Part shown: one piece after another, positions 53,372 through 61,674 of the stretch | Position numbering within the stretch: the stretch's first letter is position 1 | Layout: every line of letters begins with the position of its first letter | From: Pseudomonas sp. ICMP 561 | Lineage (GTDB): Bacteria; Pseudomonadota; Gammaproteobacteria; Pseudomonadales; Pseudomonadaceae | Assembly (NCBI RefSeq): GCF_002699985.1 | Contig: NZ_LKBT01000023.1 | Location: 62,001-126,000, forward strand | Length of the DNA: 64,000 bases | Direction: 5' to 3' | Position numbers and translations under genes: made by a program | Notes under the pieces: model-generated | Told to the model about the DNA's origin: nothing | The model's input: the letters and a program-made list of their open reading frames with translations, nothing else | Databases searched by the model: none

Positions 53372-54376
53372 ATGTCGGACGAATGGAAAGCACCGGTTTC
53401 CCGTGACGAGGACGAAGTCGCAGACAGCAAGGCTGATGCGAAGAGCTGGAAATTGCTGGAAAAAACCCTGCTGGCGGGGATTCAGGAACAGCGTCGTTCG
53501 CGCCGCTGGGGGATTTTCTTCAAATGCCTGACCTTCCTTTATCTGATCGGGGCACTGTTTCTGTTTACGCCTTTGGGTGATTTCGAGAAAAGCGCTTCTG
53601 GCAGTGCCCATCACACCGCGCTGATCCAGATCGAAGGCATGATCGCTGACAAGGAGCCTGCCAGCGCCGATAACATCGTCGGCAGCCTGCGCGCAGCGTT
53701 CGAAGACCCGAAAACCAAGGGCGTGATCCTGCGCATCAACAGCCCTGGCGGCAGTCCTGTGCAATCGGGTTACGTCGCTGATGAAATCCGTCGCCTGCGC
53801 GCCGAGAAGCCGGAGATCAAGGTCTACGCCGTGATCACCGACCTGGGCGCTTCGGGTGCTTACTACATTGCCAGCGCGGCTGACCAGATCTACGCCGACA
53901 AGGCCAGCCTGGTGGGTTCTATCGGCGTAACCGCAGCAGGCTTCGGCTTTGTCGGCGCCATGGAAAAACTGGGTGTTGATCGCCGGACCTACACATCAGG
54001 CGAGCACAAGTCGTTCCTGGACCCGTTCCAGCCGCAAAAAGCAGACGAAACCGCATTCTGGCAAAGCGTGCTGGACACCACCCACCGCCAGTTCATCGCC
54101 AGCGTAAAACAGGGCCGAGGCGACCGCCTCAAGGACAAAGATCATCCTGAACTGTTCTCCGGGCTGGTCTGGACGGGCGAACAAGCCCTGCCGCTGGGCC
54201 TGATCGACGGCCTGGGCAGCTCCAGCTACGTCGCACGTGAAGTCATCGGCGAAAAAGAAATGGTCGACTTCACCGTTCAGGAATCCCCGTTCGATCGCTT
54301 CTCGAAAAAACTGGGCGCCAGCGTCGCAGATCAAATCGCAATGTGGGCCGGCTTCAAAGGGCCGACGCTTCGCTGA
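53372..54376 (+). CDS. sppA: Signal peptide peptidase SppA-type, S49 family
   Basis: A 334-aa membrane-anchored serine peptidase of the short (single-domain) S49 type. One membrane segment near 49-69 (FFKCLTFLYLIGALFLFTPL), the substrate-site INSPGGSPVQSGY, the catalytic Ser in DLGASGAYYIASAAD, and the family Lys in LVGSIGV-SLV downstream block. Degrades cleaved signal peptides in the membrane. Starts 4 bp after the phosphatase gene; a terminator follows. Confidence 0.92.
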   Translation: MSDEWKAPVSRDEDEVADSKADAKSWKLLEKTLLAGIQEQRRSRRWGIFFKCLTFLYLIGALFLFTPLGDFEKSASGSAHHTALIQIEGMIADKEPASADNIVGSLRAAFEDPKTKGVILRINSPGGSPVQSGYVADEIRRLRAEKPEIKVYAVITDLGASGAYYIASAADQIYADKASLVGSIGVTAAGFGFVGAMEKLGVDRRTYTSGEHKSFLDPFQPQKADETAFWQSVLDTTHRQFIASVKQGRGDRLKDKDHPELFSGLVWTGEQALPLGLIDGLGSSSYVAREVIGEKEMVDFTVQESPFDRFSKKLGASVADQIAMWAGFKGPTLR

Positions 54377-54394
54377 TTGCGAATCGCAGCCAAC

Positions 54395-54422
54395 AAAAAC
54401 CCGACCATTGGTCGGGTTTTTT
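54395..54422 (+). terminator. Intrinsic terminator of sppA
   Basis: CCCGACC and GGTCGGG pair with a 3-base loop, followed by TTTTTTATT. It lies 23-46 bases after the sppA stop. The reverse strand also has a T run. Confidence 0.9.
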
Positions 54423-54476
54423 ATTCCGCAGCGGTCGACCACTACTGACGCCAATAGCTCGGCAAGCTCGCGCATT

Positions 54477-54776
54477 CAGGTCGGCTGTCAGGCCGCCACG
54501 CTTTTGATTTTGATCTTGGGCGCCCCATTAAACACGCTGGCCGAACGCAGATTCTGAACCGTGGGCAACCCGGCAGGACGCCGGGTTAGCCGCATTGGGC
54601 CATGGATGGCCCGTTGCGGCGGCCCACGGTTCAGGATCTGTGTTCGGGTACACCGAGCGACAGCGAGGTGCCGAGTGGTGGGGCAAGAGCGCTTTGGTTA
54701 CTTTCGCGCTTTTCGAAAGTGACGCGCTGTAAAAGCGCAACCAATATCAGCCATGCCTGCGGTAACGGATATGTAC
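54477..54776 (+). repeat. Structured interspersed element, copy C
   Basis: The most regular copy. Closing stem 54547-54566 with 54622-54641 (18 Watson-Crick plus 2 G-U). Inside are hairpin P2 (54567-54574 with 54580-54587) and hairpin P3 (54589-54593 with 54616-54620, inner 54597-54603 with 54606-54612), separated by single bases. Then come hairpin P4 ACTTTCG/CGAAAGT (54700-54720) and hairpin P5 GCGCT/AGCGC (54724-54738). It fills the 432-base gap between sppA and maf; no credible gene is there. Confidence 0.87.
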
Positions 54777-54808
54777 ATAAGAGGAGAGGATGTGGAGCTG
54801 AAGCGCAA

Positions 54809-55387
54809 TCACGGCACCTGCACACCTTCCTTTATAAGCATATCCACCAACCGAATCAGCGGCAGCCCAACCAGACTCGTAGCATCACCCCCCTCAGTAC
54901 TCCGAAACAGACTGACACCCAACCCCTCAGCCTTGAAACTACCCGCACAGTCATACGGCTGCTCCGCACGCAAATAACGCTCAATACCGACCTGATCCAG
55001 CGTACGCATATGCACCGTAAACGGCACATAATCAACCTGACAACCACCTGTCGAACTGTTGAGCAACGCAAGGCCAGTCAGAAACGTCACACTGGAACCG
55101 CTGGCCGCACTCAACTGCTCCCGAGCACGCTCAAAAGTGTGAGGCTTGCCAAGAATCCTGCCGTCCAGCACAGCCACCTGATCCGAACCAATAATCAAAT
55201 GGCCAGGATATGCGGCCGCAAGGGCCCGGGCTTTCTCCTCAGCCAAACGACGAACCAACTCAATCGCCCCCTCATTGGGTAAGTGACTTTCATCGATATC
55301 AGGCGAGGCACAGACGAACGGCAGCCGCAGTCTGGCGAGCAATTCCCGGCGATAAGGTGAGCTGGAAGCAAGAAGCAAAGGCAACAT
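54809..55387 (-). CDS. yceF: Maf-like 7-methyl-GTP pyrophosphatase YceF
   Basis: A 192-aa Maf-family nucleoside triphosphate pyrophosphatase that removes non-canonical NTPs, with YceF subfamily preference for m7GTP. Motifs: LLASSSPYRRELL (SxxR loop), SDQVAVLDG and KPHTFERA. Start 55387 has GGAG 6 bases upstream; a start 4 codons earlier is poorer. Divergent from yceD with 105 bp between starts, the order also seen in E. coli before rpmF. Confidence 0.93.
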   Translation of the reverse strand: MLPLLLASSSPYRRELLARLRLPFVCASPDIDESHLPNEGAIELVRRLAEEKARALAAAYPGHLIIGSDQVAVLDGRILGKPHTFERAREQLSAASGSSVTFLTGLALLNSSTGGCQVDYVPFTVHMRTLDQVGIERYLRAEQPYDCAGSFKAEGLGVSLFRSTEGGDATSLVGLPLIRLVDMLIKEGVQVP

Positions 55388-55492
55388 GCGGTTCTCCAAA
55401 AAGTGAAAACTGATTCTAATCAGTCTCGTGCAGGATTATTGGCCTGAATTTCCTTTGACATGCCTTGGGGTCGTCCCTAGAATGCTGCGCCT

Positions 55493-56020
55493 ATGTTGAA
55501 TGACCCGATTCCACCTCACGTTGACCCGCGCAAATTGGCTGATCGTGGCACTACCCTTCAAGGTGAAGTGCTGCTGGCTGATTTGGAGAGACTCTGCGAC
55601 CCGCTTTCCGACACTGTCGGTTCGGTGCAGGCCAAATTCATTTTTGAGCGTGACGAACGTCGCTCCGTGGTTATCCACAGTGCAATTGACGTCGAAGTCA
55701 AAATGGTTTGCCAGCGTTGTCTTGAGCTGGTCACCCTGCCGATTCACAGCGAGTGCAGTTACGCTGTGGTGAAGGAGGGTGCGAATACCCAGTCGTTACC
55801 GAAAGGTTATGACGTGCTGGAACTGGGCGAAGATCCATTGGATCTGCTGGCATTGATCGAGGAGGAGCTTTTGCTCGCCTTGCCCATTGTGCCTGCTCAT
55901 CATCCGGAAGAATGCCAGCAGCCGGCGGGTCTCGATGAGCCCGAACCGAGCGTGGACGAGGTAACGCGGTCCAACCCGTTCAGTGTATTGGCGCAGTTAA
56001 AGCGTGACCCAAACGTTTAG
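55493..56020 (+). CDS. yceD: YceD family protein (DUF177)
   Basis: A 175-aa DUF177 protein with the CQRCLELV cysteine pair and the acidic stretch DPLDLLALIEEELLLALPIVP; C-terminal NPFSVLAQLK is typical. Almost always encoded just before rpmF. It has been linked in E. coli and plants to 23S rRNA accumulation, but its biochemical role is unclear. 13 bp before rpmF. Confidence 0.92.
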   Translation: MLNDPIPPHVDPRKLADRGTTLQGEVLLADLERLCDPLSDTVGSVQAKFIFERDERRSVVIHSAIDVEVKMVCQRCLELVTLPIHSECSYAVVKEGANTQSLPKGYDVLELGEDPLDLLALIEEELLLALPIVPAHHPEECQQPAGLDEPEPSVDEVTRSNPFSVLAQLKRDPNV

Positions 56021-56033
56021 GAGTTAATCAATT

Positions 56034-56216
56034 ATGGCTGTTCAGCAGAACAAAAAATCCCGCTCTGCCCGTGACATGCGTCGTTCGCACGACGCTCTTG
56101 AGGCAAGCACTCTGTCGGTAGAAAAGACCACTGGTGAAATTCACCTGCGTCACCACGTTTCGCCGGAAGGTGTTTACCGTGGTCGTAAAGTGATCGACAA
56201 GGGCGCTGACGAGTAA
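56034..56216 (+). CDS. rpmF: 50S ribosomal protein L32
   Basis: A 60-aa basic ribosomal protein: MAVQQNKKSRSARDMRRSHD start, LRHHVSPEGVYRGRKV end. It has no cysteines, so is the zinc-independent (C-) form, usual for gammaproteobacteria. AGGAG 7-8 bases before ATG. PlsX follows 4 bp later. Confidence 0.97.
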   Translation: MAVQQNKKSRSARDMRRSHDALEASTLSVEKTTGEIHLRHHVSPEGVYRGRKVIDKGADE

Positions 56217-56220
56217 TTTC

Positions 56221-57228
56221 TTGTCCGCTCCGATCATCGCGATCGACGCAATGGGCGGGGACTTCGGTCCCCGCAACATTGTTCAGGCCAGTCTTGCGTG
56301 CCTGTCTGCTACGCCCTCGCTCCATCTGATCCTTGTGGGTCAAGCCCCCCTTATTGAAGAACTCATTGCCCGCCATTCTGGTGTGGATCGCTCACGTCTG
56401 CGCGTTGTGAACGCCAGCGAAGTGATCGCCATGGATGAACGGCCGTCCCAGGCGTTGCGTGGCAAGCCTGACTCTTCGATGCGCGTGGCGCTGGATCTGG
56501 TGGCGAGCGGGCAGGCTCAGGCGTGCGTCAGTGCCGGAAATACTGGTGCATTGATGGCGCTTTCGCGCTTTGTCCTGAAAACCCTGCCAGGTATTGATCG
56601 CCCGGCAATGGTTGCGGCGATTCCTACCCAGCGTGGCTATTGTCAGTTGCTGGATCTTGGGGCGAATGTCGATTGCAGTGCTGAAAACCTTTATCAGTTT
56701 GCCGTGATGGGGTCCGTGGCGGCAGAAGCGCTAGGTGTGGTGCGGCCAAAAGTCGCGCTGCTCAATGTCGGTACCGAAGACATCAAGGGTAATCAGCAGG
56801 TCAAGCTGGCTGCGAGTCTGCTGCAGGCTGCGCCTGGCTTGAACTACACAGGTTTTGTCGAAGGTGACGGGTTGTATCGCGGCGAGGCTGATGTGGTGGT
56901 CTGTGACGGTTTTGTCGGCAATATCGTGCTCAAGTCCAGCGAAGGGCTGGCGAGCATGATTGCTGCACGAATTGAAACCTTGTTCAGGCAGAATCTGCTG
57001 TCAAGGACGGTAGGCGCGCTGGCAATGCCTCTGCTCAAGCGTCTCCAGGCTGATCTTGCGCCTGCGCGGCATAATGGGGCGAGCTTTCTCGGTTTGCAGG
57101 GCATTGTGGTTAAAAGTCATGGTTCTGCCAGTGTGCAGGGCTTTCAGAGTGCGATTCAGCGTGCGCTGATCGAGATTCAGGAAAACCTGCCGCAGCGCTT
57201 GCACGGGCGCCTTGGCGAGCTGTTATAG
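56221..57228 (+). CDS. plsX: Phosphate acyltransferase PlsX
   Basis: A 335-aa enzyme converting acyl-ACP and phosphate to acyl-phosphate for phospholipid synthesis. Motifs: IAIDAMGGDFGPRN at the start, GLDLV-like VSAGNTGALMA, and GNIVLKSSEG. It begins with TTG after the rpmF stop, 4 bases away, and appears to lack its own ribosome site, so coupling to rpmF is likely. A terminator-like hairpin lies 100 bases after the stop. Confidence 0.94.
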   Translation: MSAPIIAIDAMGGDFGPRNIVQASLACLSATPSLHLILVGQAPLIEELIARHSGVDRSRLRVVNASEVIAMDERPSQALRGKPDSSMRVALDLVASGQAQACVSAGNTGALMALSRFVLKTLPGIDRPAMVAAIPTQRGYCQLLDLGANVDCSAENLYQFAVMGSVAAEALGVVRPKVALLNVGTEDIKGNQQVKLAASLLQAAPGLNYTGFVEGDGLYRGEADVVVCDGFVGNIVLKSSEGLASMIAARIETLFRQNLLSRTVGALAMPLLKRLQADLAPARHNGASFLGLQGIVVKSHGSASVQGFQSAIQRALIEIQENLPQRLHGRLGELL

Positions 57229-57328
57229 GCTTTCCATAGCGACGTTTGCAGCGCGGGTCCGCTAGAATGTGACGCTGCTGACTGACCGGTCATCAAAACC
57301 GGCAAGTGGCTGTAATTAGAATTTCTCG

Positions 57329-57358
57329 CGCTCGGCCCAGAAGGCCGGGCGTTTATTT
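57329..57358 (+). terminator. Terminator-like or attenuator hairpin between plsX and fabD
   Basis: CGCTCGGCC and GGCCGGGCG pair over 9 bases (one G-U) with a 5-base loop, followed by TTTATTT. It sits 28 bases before fabD, inside what is usually one transcription unit, so may end plsX messages partially or set fabD level. Confidence 0.6.
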
Positions 57359-57385
57359 CGACGACCATAATCAGGGGCTTGTTTA

Positions 57386-58324
57386 ATGTCTGCATCCCTC
57401 GCATTCGTCTTTCCGGGTCAAGGATCGCAATCGCTCGGCATGCTCGCCGATCAGGGCGCGCACCATCCGTTGATCCTCGATACTTTCGCGCAGGCCTCCG
57501 ATGCCTTGGGTTATGACCTCTGGGCGCTGACTCAGGAAGGTCCGGTCGAGTCGCTCAATCAGACCGACAAGACCCAGCCGGCAATTCTCACTGCGTCGAT
57601 TGCCCTGTGGCATGTGTGGCTGGCTGAAGGCGGTGCTGTCCCTGCATTTGTCGCCGGTCACAGCCTGGGTGAATACAGCGCGCTGGTCGCGGCACAAAGC
57701 CTGAGCCTGGCTGATGCGGTCAAACTGGTCGAGCGTCGTGGTCAGTTGATGCAGGAAGCGGTTCCCGCCGGTCAGGGCGGCATGGCTGCCATTCTCGGTC
57801 TGGACGATGCCGATGTCATCGCTGCCTGCGCCGAAGCGGCTCAGGGCGAAGTGGTCAGCGCGGTCAATTTCAACTCGCCGGGCCAGGTCGTCATCGCCGG
57901 TTCCGCCGAGGCTGTAAAGCGTGCCATGGAGCTGTGCAAGGCCCGTGGTGCCAAGCGCGCGCTGCCATTGCCGGTGAGCGTTCCTTCGCACTGCGAACTG
58001 ATGCGTTCAGCGGCCGAGCGTTTTGCCGAGTCGATCGAAGCGATCGAGTGGCAGGCCCCACAGATTCCGTTGGTGCAGAACGTCAGCGCCAGTGTCGTGA
58101 CCGATCTCGCCACGCTGAAAACCGATTTGCTGCAACAGTTGTACAAGCCGGTCCGTTGGGTCGAGTCGATCCAGGCGCTGGCTGCAAATGGCGCTACCCA
58201 GCTGGTTGAGTGTGGTCCCGGCAAAGTGCTTGCCGGCCTGAACAAGCGTTGCGCCGAAGGCGTGACGACCTACAACCTGGATACCCCAGACGCCTACGCC
58301 GCCGCCCGTGCGGCACTGGCCTGA
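57386..58324 (+). CDS. fabD: Malonyl-CoA:ACP transacylase FabD
   Basis: A 312-aa enzyme loading malonyl onto ACP. FPGQGSQ at 9-15, catalytic S93 in GHSLGEYSA and the His in LPVSVPSHCELM near 200. Length and motifs are normal. FabG follows 14 bp later. Confidence 0.97.
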   Translation: MSASLAFVFPGQGSQSLGMLADQGAHHPLILDTFAQASDALGYDLWALTQEGPVESLNQTDKTQPAILTASIALWHVWLAEGGAVPAFVAGHSLGEYSALVAAQSLSLADAVKLVERRGQLMQEAVPAGQGGMAAILGLDDADVIAACAEAAQGEVVSAVNFNSPGQVVIAGSAEAVKRAMELCKARGAKRALPLPVSVPSHCELMRSAAERFAESIEAIEWQAPQIPLVQNVSASVVTDLATLKTDLLQQLYKPVRWVESIQALAANGATQLVECGPGKVLAGLNKRCAEGVTTYNLDTPDAYAAARAALA

Positions 58325-58338
58325 TTAGGAGAGCTTGC

Positions 58339-59079
58339 ATGAGCCTGCAAGGTAAAGTTGCACTGGTGACTGGTGCCAGTCGTGGTATTGGTCAAGCCAT
58401 TGCCCTGGAATTGGGTCGTAATGGTGCTGTAGTGGTCGGGACAGCGACTTCCGAGTCGGGTGCCGAGCGCATCAGCGCGACGTTCAAGGAAAACGGCATC
58501 GAAGGTTTTGGCCTGATGCTGGACGTCTGCAGCGCCGAGTCCGTGGACTCCGTGCTGTCGCAGATTCAGGAGCGCGTTGGCGCACCGTTGATTCTGGTCA
58601 ATAATGCCGGTATCACTCGTGACAACCTGATGATGCGCATGAAAGACGACGAGTGGAATGATGTCGTCAACACCAACCTGAACAGCCTTTTCCGTCTGTC
58701 CAAGGGCGTTTTGCGTGGTATGACCAAGGCGCGTTGGGGTCGAATTATCAGTATTGGTTCTGTTGTGGGTGCCATGGGCAACGCAGGCCAAGTAAACTAT
58801 GCCGCCGCGAAAGCGGGTCTGGAAGGTTTCAGTCGCGCTCTGGCGCGTGAAGTGGGTTCGCGTGCGGTAACCGTGAACTCGGTAACTCCTGGTTTTATCG
58901 ACACCGATATGACCCGCGAGCTGCCTCAGACGCAACGAGATTCCCTGACGGCGCAGATTCCTCTGGGTCGCCTGGGGCAGGCAGAAGAGATTGCGCATGT
59001 TGTCGCTTTTCTTGCCTCGGAAGGTGCAGGCTACGTTACCGGGGCTACAATCCCCGTTAACGGCGGCATGTATATGTGA
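58339..59079 (+). CDS. fabG: 3-oxoacyl-ACP reductase FabG
   Basis: A 247-aa short-chain dehydrogenase reducing beta-ketoacyl-ACP with NADPH. NADP loop TGASRGIG at 11-18, catalytic triad S141, Y154 and K158 in ISIGSVVG and YAAAK, C-terminal GATIPVNGGMYM. The ATG at 58339 follows TAGGAGA; a longer in-frame ORF starts inside fabD and is not used. A 187-base gap with an AT-rich hairpin (GCCCGT/ACGGGC, 59082-59109) precedes acpP. Confidence 0.97.
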   Translation: MSLQGKVALVTGASRGIGQAIALELGRNGAVVVGTATSESGAERISATFKENGIEGFGLMLDVCSAESVDSVLSQIQERVGAPLILVNNAGITRDNLMMRMKDDEWNDVVNTNLNSLFRLSKGVLRGMTKARWGRIISIGSVVGAMGNAGQVNYAAAKAGLEGFSRALAREVGSRAVTVNSVTPGFIDTDMTRELPQTQRDSLTAQIPLGRLGQAEEIAHVVAFLASEGAGYVTGATIPVNGGMYM

Positions 59080-59265
59080 TCGCCCGTTTTAAAAAAATGT
59101 AATACGGGCTGTCTAAAATCCGTTATAAAGCTGAAATCTTTTAATGGGCAGAGGGGTGATGGGCGTATCGGGAATTGCGTTAAGCTTGAAATTCGCAAAT
59201 CCTCTTCTATACACTTACCCATCGGCCAGCTGCCTGAATTTGTCTACTAGGAGTTAAAACACGGT

Positions 59266-59502
59266 ATGAGCACCATCGAAGAGCGCGTCAAGAAAATCGT
59301 TGCTGAGCAACTTGGCGTCAAACCTGAGGAAGTGATCAACTCTGCTTCCTTCGTTGAAGACCTGGGTGCCGACTCCCTTGACACCGTTGAGCTGGTAATG
59401 GCTCTGGAAGAGGAATTCGAGACCGAAATCCCTGACGAAGAAGCCGAGAAGATCACCACTGTTCAAGCTGCTATCGATTACGTTACTGCCCACCAGGCGT
59501 AA
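59266..59502 (+). CDS. acpP: Acyl carrier protein AcpP
   Basis: A 78-aa acidic carrier. S37 in DLGADSLDTVELV takes the phosphopantetheine arm. AGGAGTTAAAACACG precedes the ATG. The upstream gap likely holds its own strong promoter, and a terminator follows, so acpP mRNA can be made separately, as expected for its high level. Confidence 0.98.
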   Translation: MSTIEERVKKIVAEQLGVKPEEVINSASFVEDLGADSLDTVELVMALEEEFETEIPDEEAEKITTVQAAIDYVTAHQA

Positions 59503-59530
59503 CATTTAGTAATCGTTGCTGGGTCATGGG

Positions 59531-59568
59531 AAAACCGCACTGCCTTACCGGCGTGCGGTTTTTTCTTT
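59531..59568 (+). terminator. Intrinsic terminator of acpP
   Basis: AAAACCGCAC and GTGCGGTTTT pair over 10 bases with a 12-base loop; TTTTCTTT follows. It lies between acpP and fabF, with an independent fabF promoter probable beyond it. Confidence 0.92.
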
Positions 59569-59611
59569 AAAACGATGTCCTGTGTAGTCAATGAGAGAAA
59601 AGGAGAGTCCT

Positions 59612-60856
59612 GTGTCGCGTAGACGCGTCGTGGTCACCGGTATGGGTATGCTGTCGCCATTGGGTACGGATGTGCCGAGCAGTTGGCAGGGCATTCTGGC
59701 TGGTCGCAGTGGCATTAACCTTATCGAACACACAGACCTTTCGGCTTACACGACCCGCTTTGGCGGTTCGATCAAGGGCTTCAACGTCGAAGAGTATCTG
59801 GCGCCCAAAGAGGCTCGCAGGCTCGATCTATTCATTCAGTACGGTCTTGCTGCCAGCTTTCAGGCTGTGCGTAATTCCGGCCTGGAAGTCACCGATGCAA
59901 ACCGTGAACGCATTGGCGTTGCCATGGGTTCTGGAATCGGTGGCCTGACCAATATCGAAAACAACAGCCGTTCTCTGCACGAGCAGGGGCCGGGGCGTAT
60001 TTCGCCGTTTTTCGTGCCGGGTTCCATCATCAACATGATTTCCGGTTTCCTGTCGATCCATCTGGGTGCACAGGGACCTAACTATGCCATTGCGACTGCC
60101 TGCACCACGGGCACGCATTGCATTGGCATGGCTGCACGCAACATTGCCTACGGCGAAGCCGATGTGATGATTGCGGGTGGCGCTGAAATGGCGGCCTGTG
60201 GGCTGGGCATGGGCGGCTTTGGTGCTTCCCGCGCGCTGTCGACCCGCAATGACGATCCAACCCGCGCCAGCCGTCCCTGGGACAAAGGCCGTGACGGTTT
60301 CGTCCTGTCCGACGGTTCCGGTGCGCTGGTGCTTGAAGAGCTTGAGCATGCCAAGGCGCGTGGCGCGACTATTTATGCCGAGCTGATCGGCTTTGGCATG
60401 AGCGGCGATGCATACCACATGACTTCGCCGCCAGACGACGGCGCCGGTGCTGCCCGTTGCATCCGCAACGCGCTGAACGACGCCAAGGTCAACCCTGAGC
60501 AGGTTCAGTACATCAATGCCCACGGCACCTCGACCATGGCGGGCGACCTTGCCGAAGCCAATGCGATCAAGAGTGTGTTTGGCGATCACGCCTACAAGCT
60601 GGCGGTCAGCTCCACCAAATCCATGACCGGTCACTTATTGGGCGCGGCCGGTGCTGTCGAGGCCATCTTCAGTGTGCTGGCGATCAACGGTCAGGTGGCA
60701 CCGCCGACCATCAACCTGGACGAGCCGGGTGAAGGTTGTGATCTGGACTTCGTGCCGCACGAGGCACGTAGCATGCCCATCGACGTGGTGGTCTCCAACT
60801 CCTTTGGTTTTGGTGGAACCAACGGCTCACTGGTGTTCCGCCGGTTCGCCGAGTGA
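59612..60856 (+). CDS. fabF: 3-oxoacyl-ACP synthase II FabF
   Basis: A 414-aa condensing enzyme. Catalytic C164 (ATACTTGTH), histidines in INAHGTSTMAGD (near 304) and SMTGHLLGAAG (near 341). The GTG at 59612 has AAGGAGA 5 bases before it, so is chosen over an ATG 7 codons earlier. It extends C16:1 to C18:1 chains. Overlaps pabC by one base (TGATG). Confidence 0.96.
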   Translation: MSRRRVVVTGMGMLSPLGTDVPSSWQGILAGRSGINLIEHTDLSAYTTRFGGSIKGFNVEEYLAPKEARRLDLFIQYGLAASFQAVRNSGLEVTDANRERIGVAMGSGIGGLTNIENNSRSLHEQGPGRISPFFVPGSIINMISGFLSIHLGAQGPNYAIATACTTGTHCIGMAARNIAYGEADVMIAGGAEMAACGLGMGGFGASRALSTRNDDPTRASRPWDKGRDGFVLSDGSGALVLEELEHAKARGATIYAELIGFGMSGDAYHMTSPPDDGAGAARCIRNALNDAKVNPEQVQYINAHGTSTMAGDLAEANAIKSVFGDHAYKLAVSSTKSMTGHLLGAAGAVEAIFSVLAINGQVAPPTINLDEPGEGCDLDFVPHEARSMPIDVVVSNSFGFGGTNGSLVFRRFAE

Positions 60857-61674
60857 TGCCAGGCTGGGTCGATGGACGTCCAGCCGACACGCTTTCTGTC
60901 AAAAATAGAGGGCTGGCTTATGGCGATGGGCTGTTTGAGACCATCGCGGTAAGGGCAGGGCAGCCATCGCTGCTGGATCAGCACATGCAGCGCTTGCAAC
61001 GAGGCTGTGATCGTCTGGGCATTGCTGCTGATCTGGTTTTGATTCGTGACGAGCTGCTGGCCTTTGCCCGGCAACTCGACGAAGGGGTCATGAAACTGAT
61101 CCTTACCCGTGGCGACAGCCAGCGTGGCTATGCCCCTGATACCCATTCTCACCCTGTAAGAATTCTTCAAGGTAGCCCGCTGCCTGCCTATCCCTCTGCT
61201 CATGCGGAGCAGGGCATTTACTTGTTCCCCTGTGTCACACGTCTGGCCGAGCAGCGCTTGCTGGCAGGTTTGAAGCATTTGAATCGTCTCGAACAAGTGC
61301 TTGCCCGTTCGGAATGGCAGGGCTCCGAGTTTGCCGAAGGGCTGATGCGTGATCTTTCCGGTCGTGTTATTGAAGGGGTTTACAGCAATCTGTTTATGGT
61401 CCGCGATGACGTGTTGCTCACGGCTGACCTGAGTCGCAGCGGCGTCGCGGGTGTCATGCGCGGTGCGTTGCTGGAGCAGGCTCCGGAGCTTGGCATTCAC
61501 GTCGAAGTTCGTGATCTGCATATGGCTGATCTGGAACATGCTGACGAAGTATTTGTCTGCAACAGTGTCTATGGCGTCTGGCCGGTGCGAGGCTTCGAAC
61601 AGCTGAGCTGGTCGGTTGGACCGCTCACCCGTAAACTGCAGCGCAAAGCTCTTGCCCTTCTGGATATCGCTTAG
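60856..61674 (+). CDS. pabC: Aminodeoxychorismate lyase PabC
   Basis: A 272-aa fold-type IV PLP enzyme making p-aminobenzoate for folate. The PLP lysine is in GLKHLNRLEQVLAR near residue 138; YGDGLFETIAVR is near 22 and EGVYSNLFMVRD binds the substrate. ATG overlaps the fabF stop; a GTG one codon before is possible. The chance linkage to fatty-acid genes is conserved in gammaproteobacteria. Confidence 0.93.
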   Translation: MPGWVDGRPADTLSVKNRGLAYGDGLFETIAVRAGQPSLLDQHMQRLQRGCDRLGIAADLVLIRDELLAFARQLDEGVMKLILTRGDSQRGYAPDTHSHPVRILQGSPLPAYPSAHAEQGIYLFPCVTRLAEQRLLAGLKHLNRLEQVLARSEWQGSEFAEGLMRDLSGRVIEGVYSNLFMVRDDVLLTADLSRSGVAGVMRGALLEQAPELGIHVEVRDLHMADLEHADEVFVCNSVYGVWPVRGFEQLSWSVGPLTRKLQRKALALLDIA

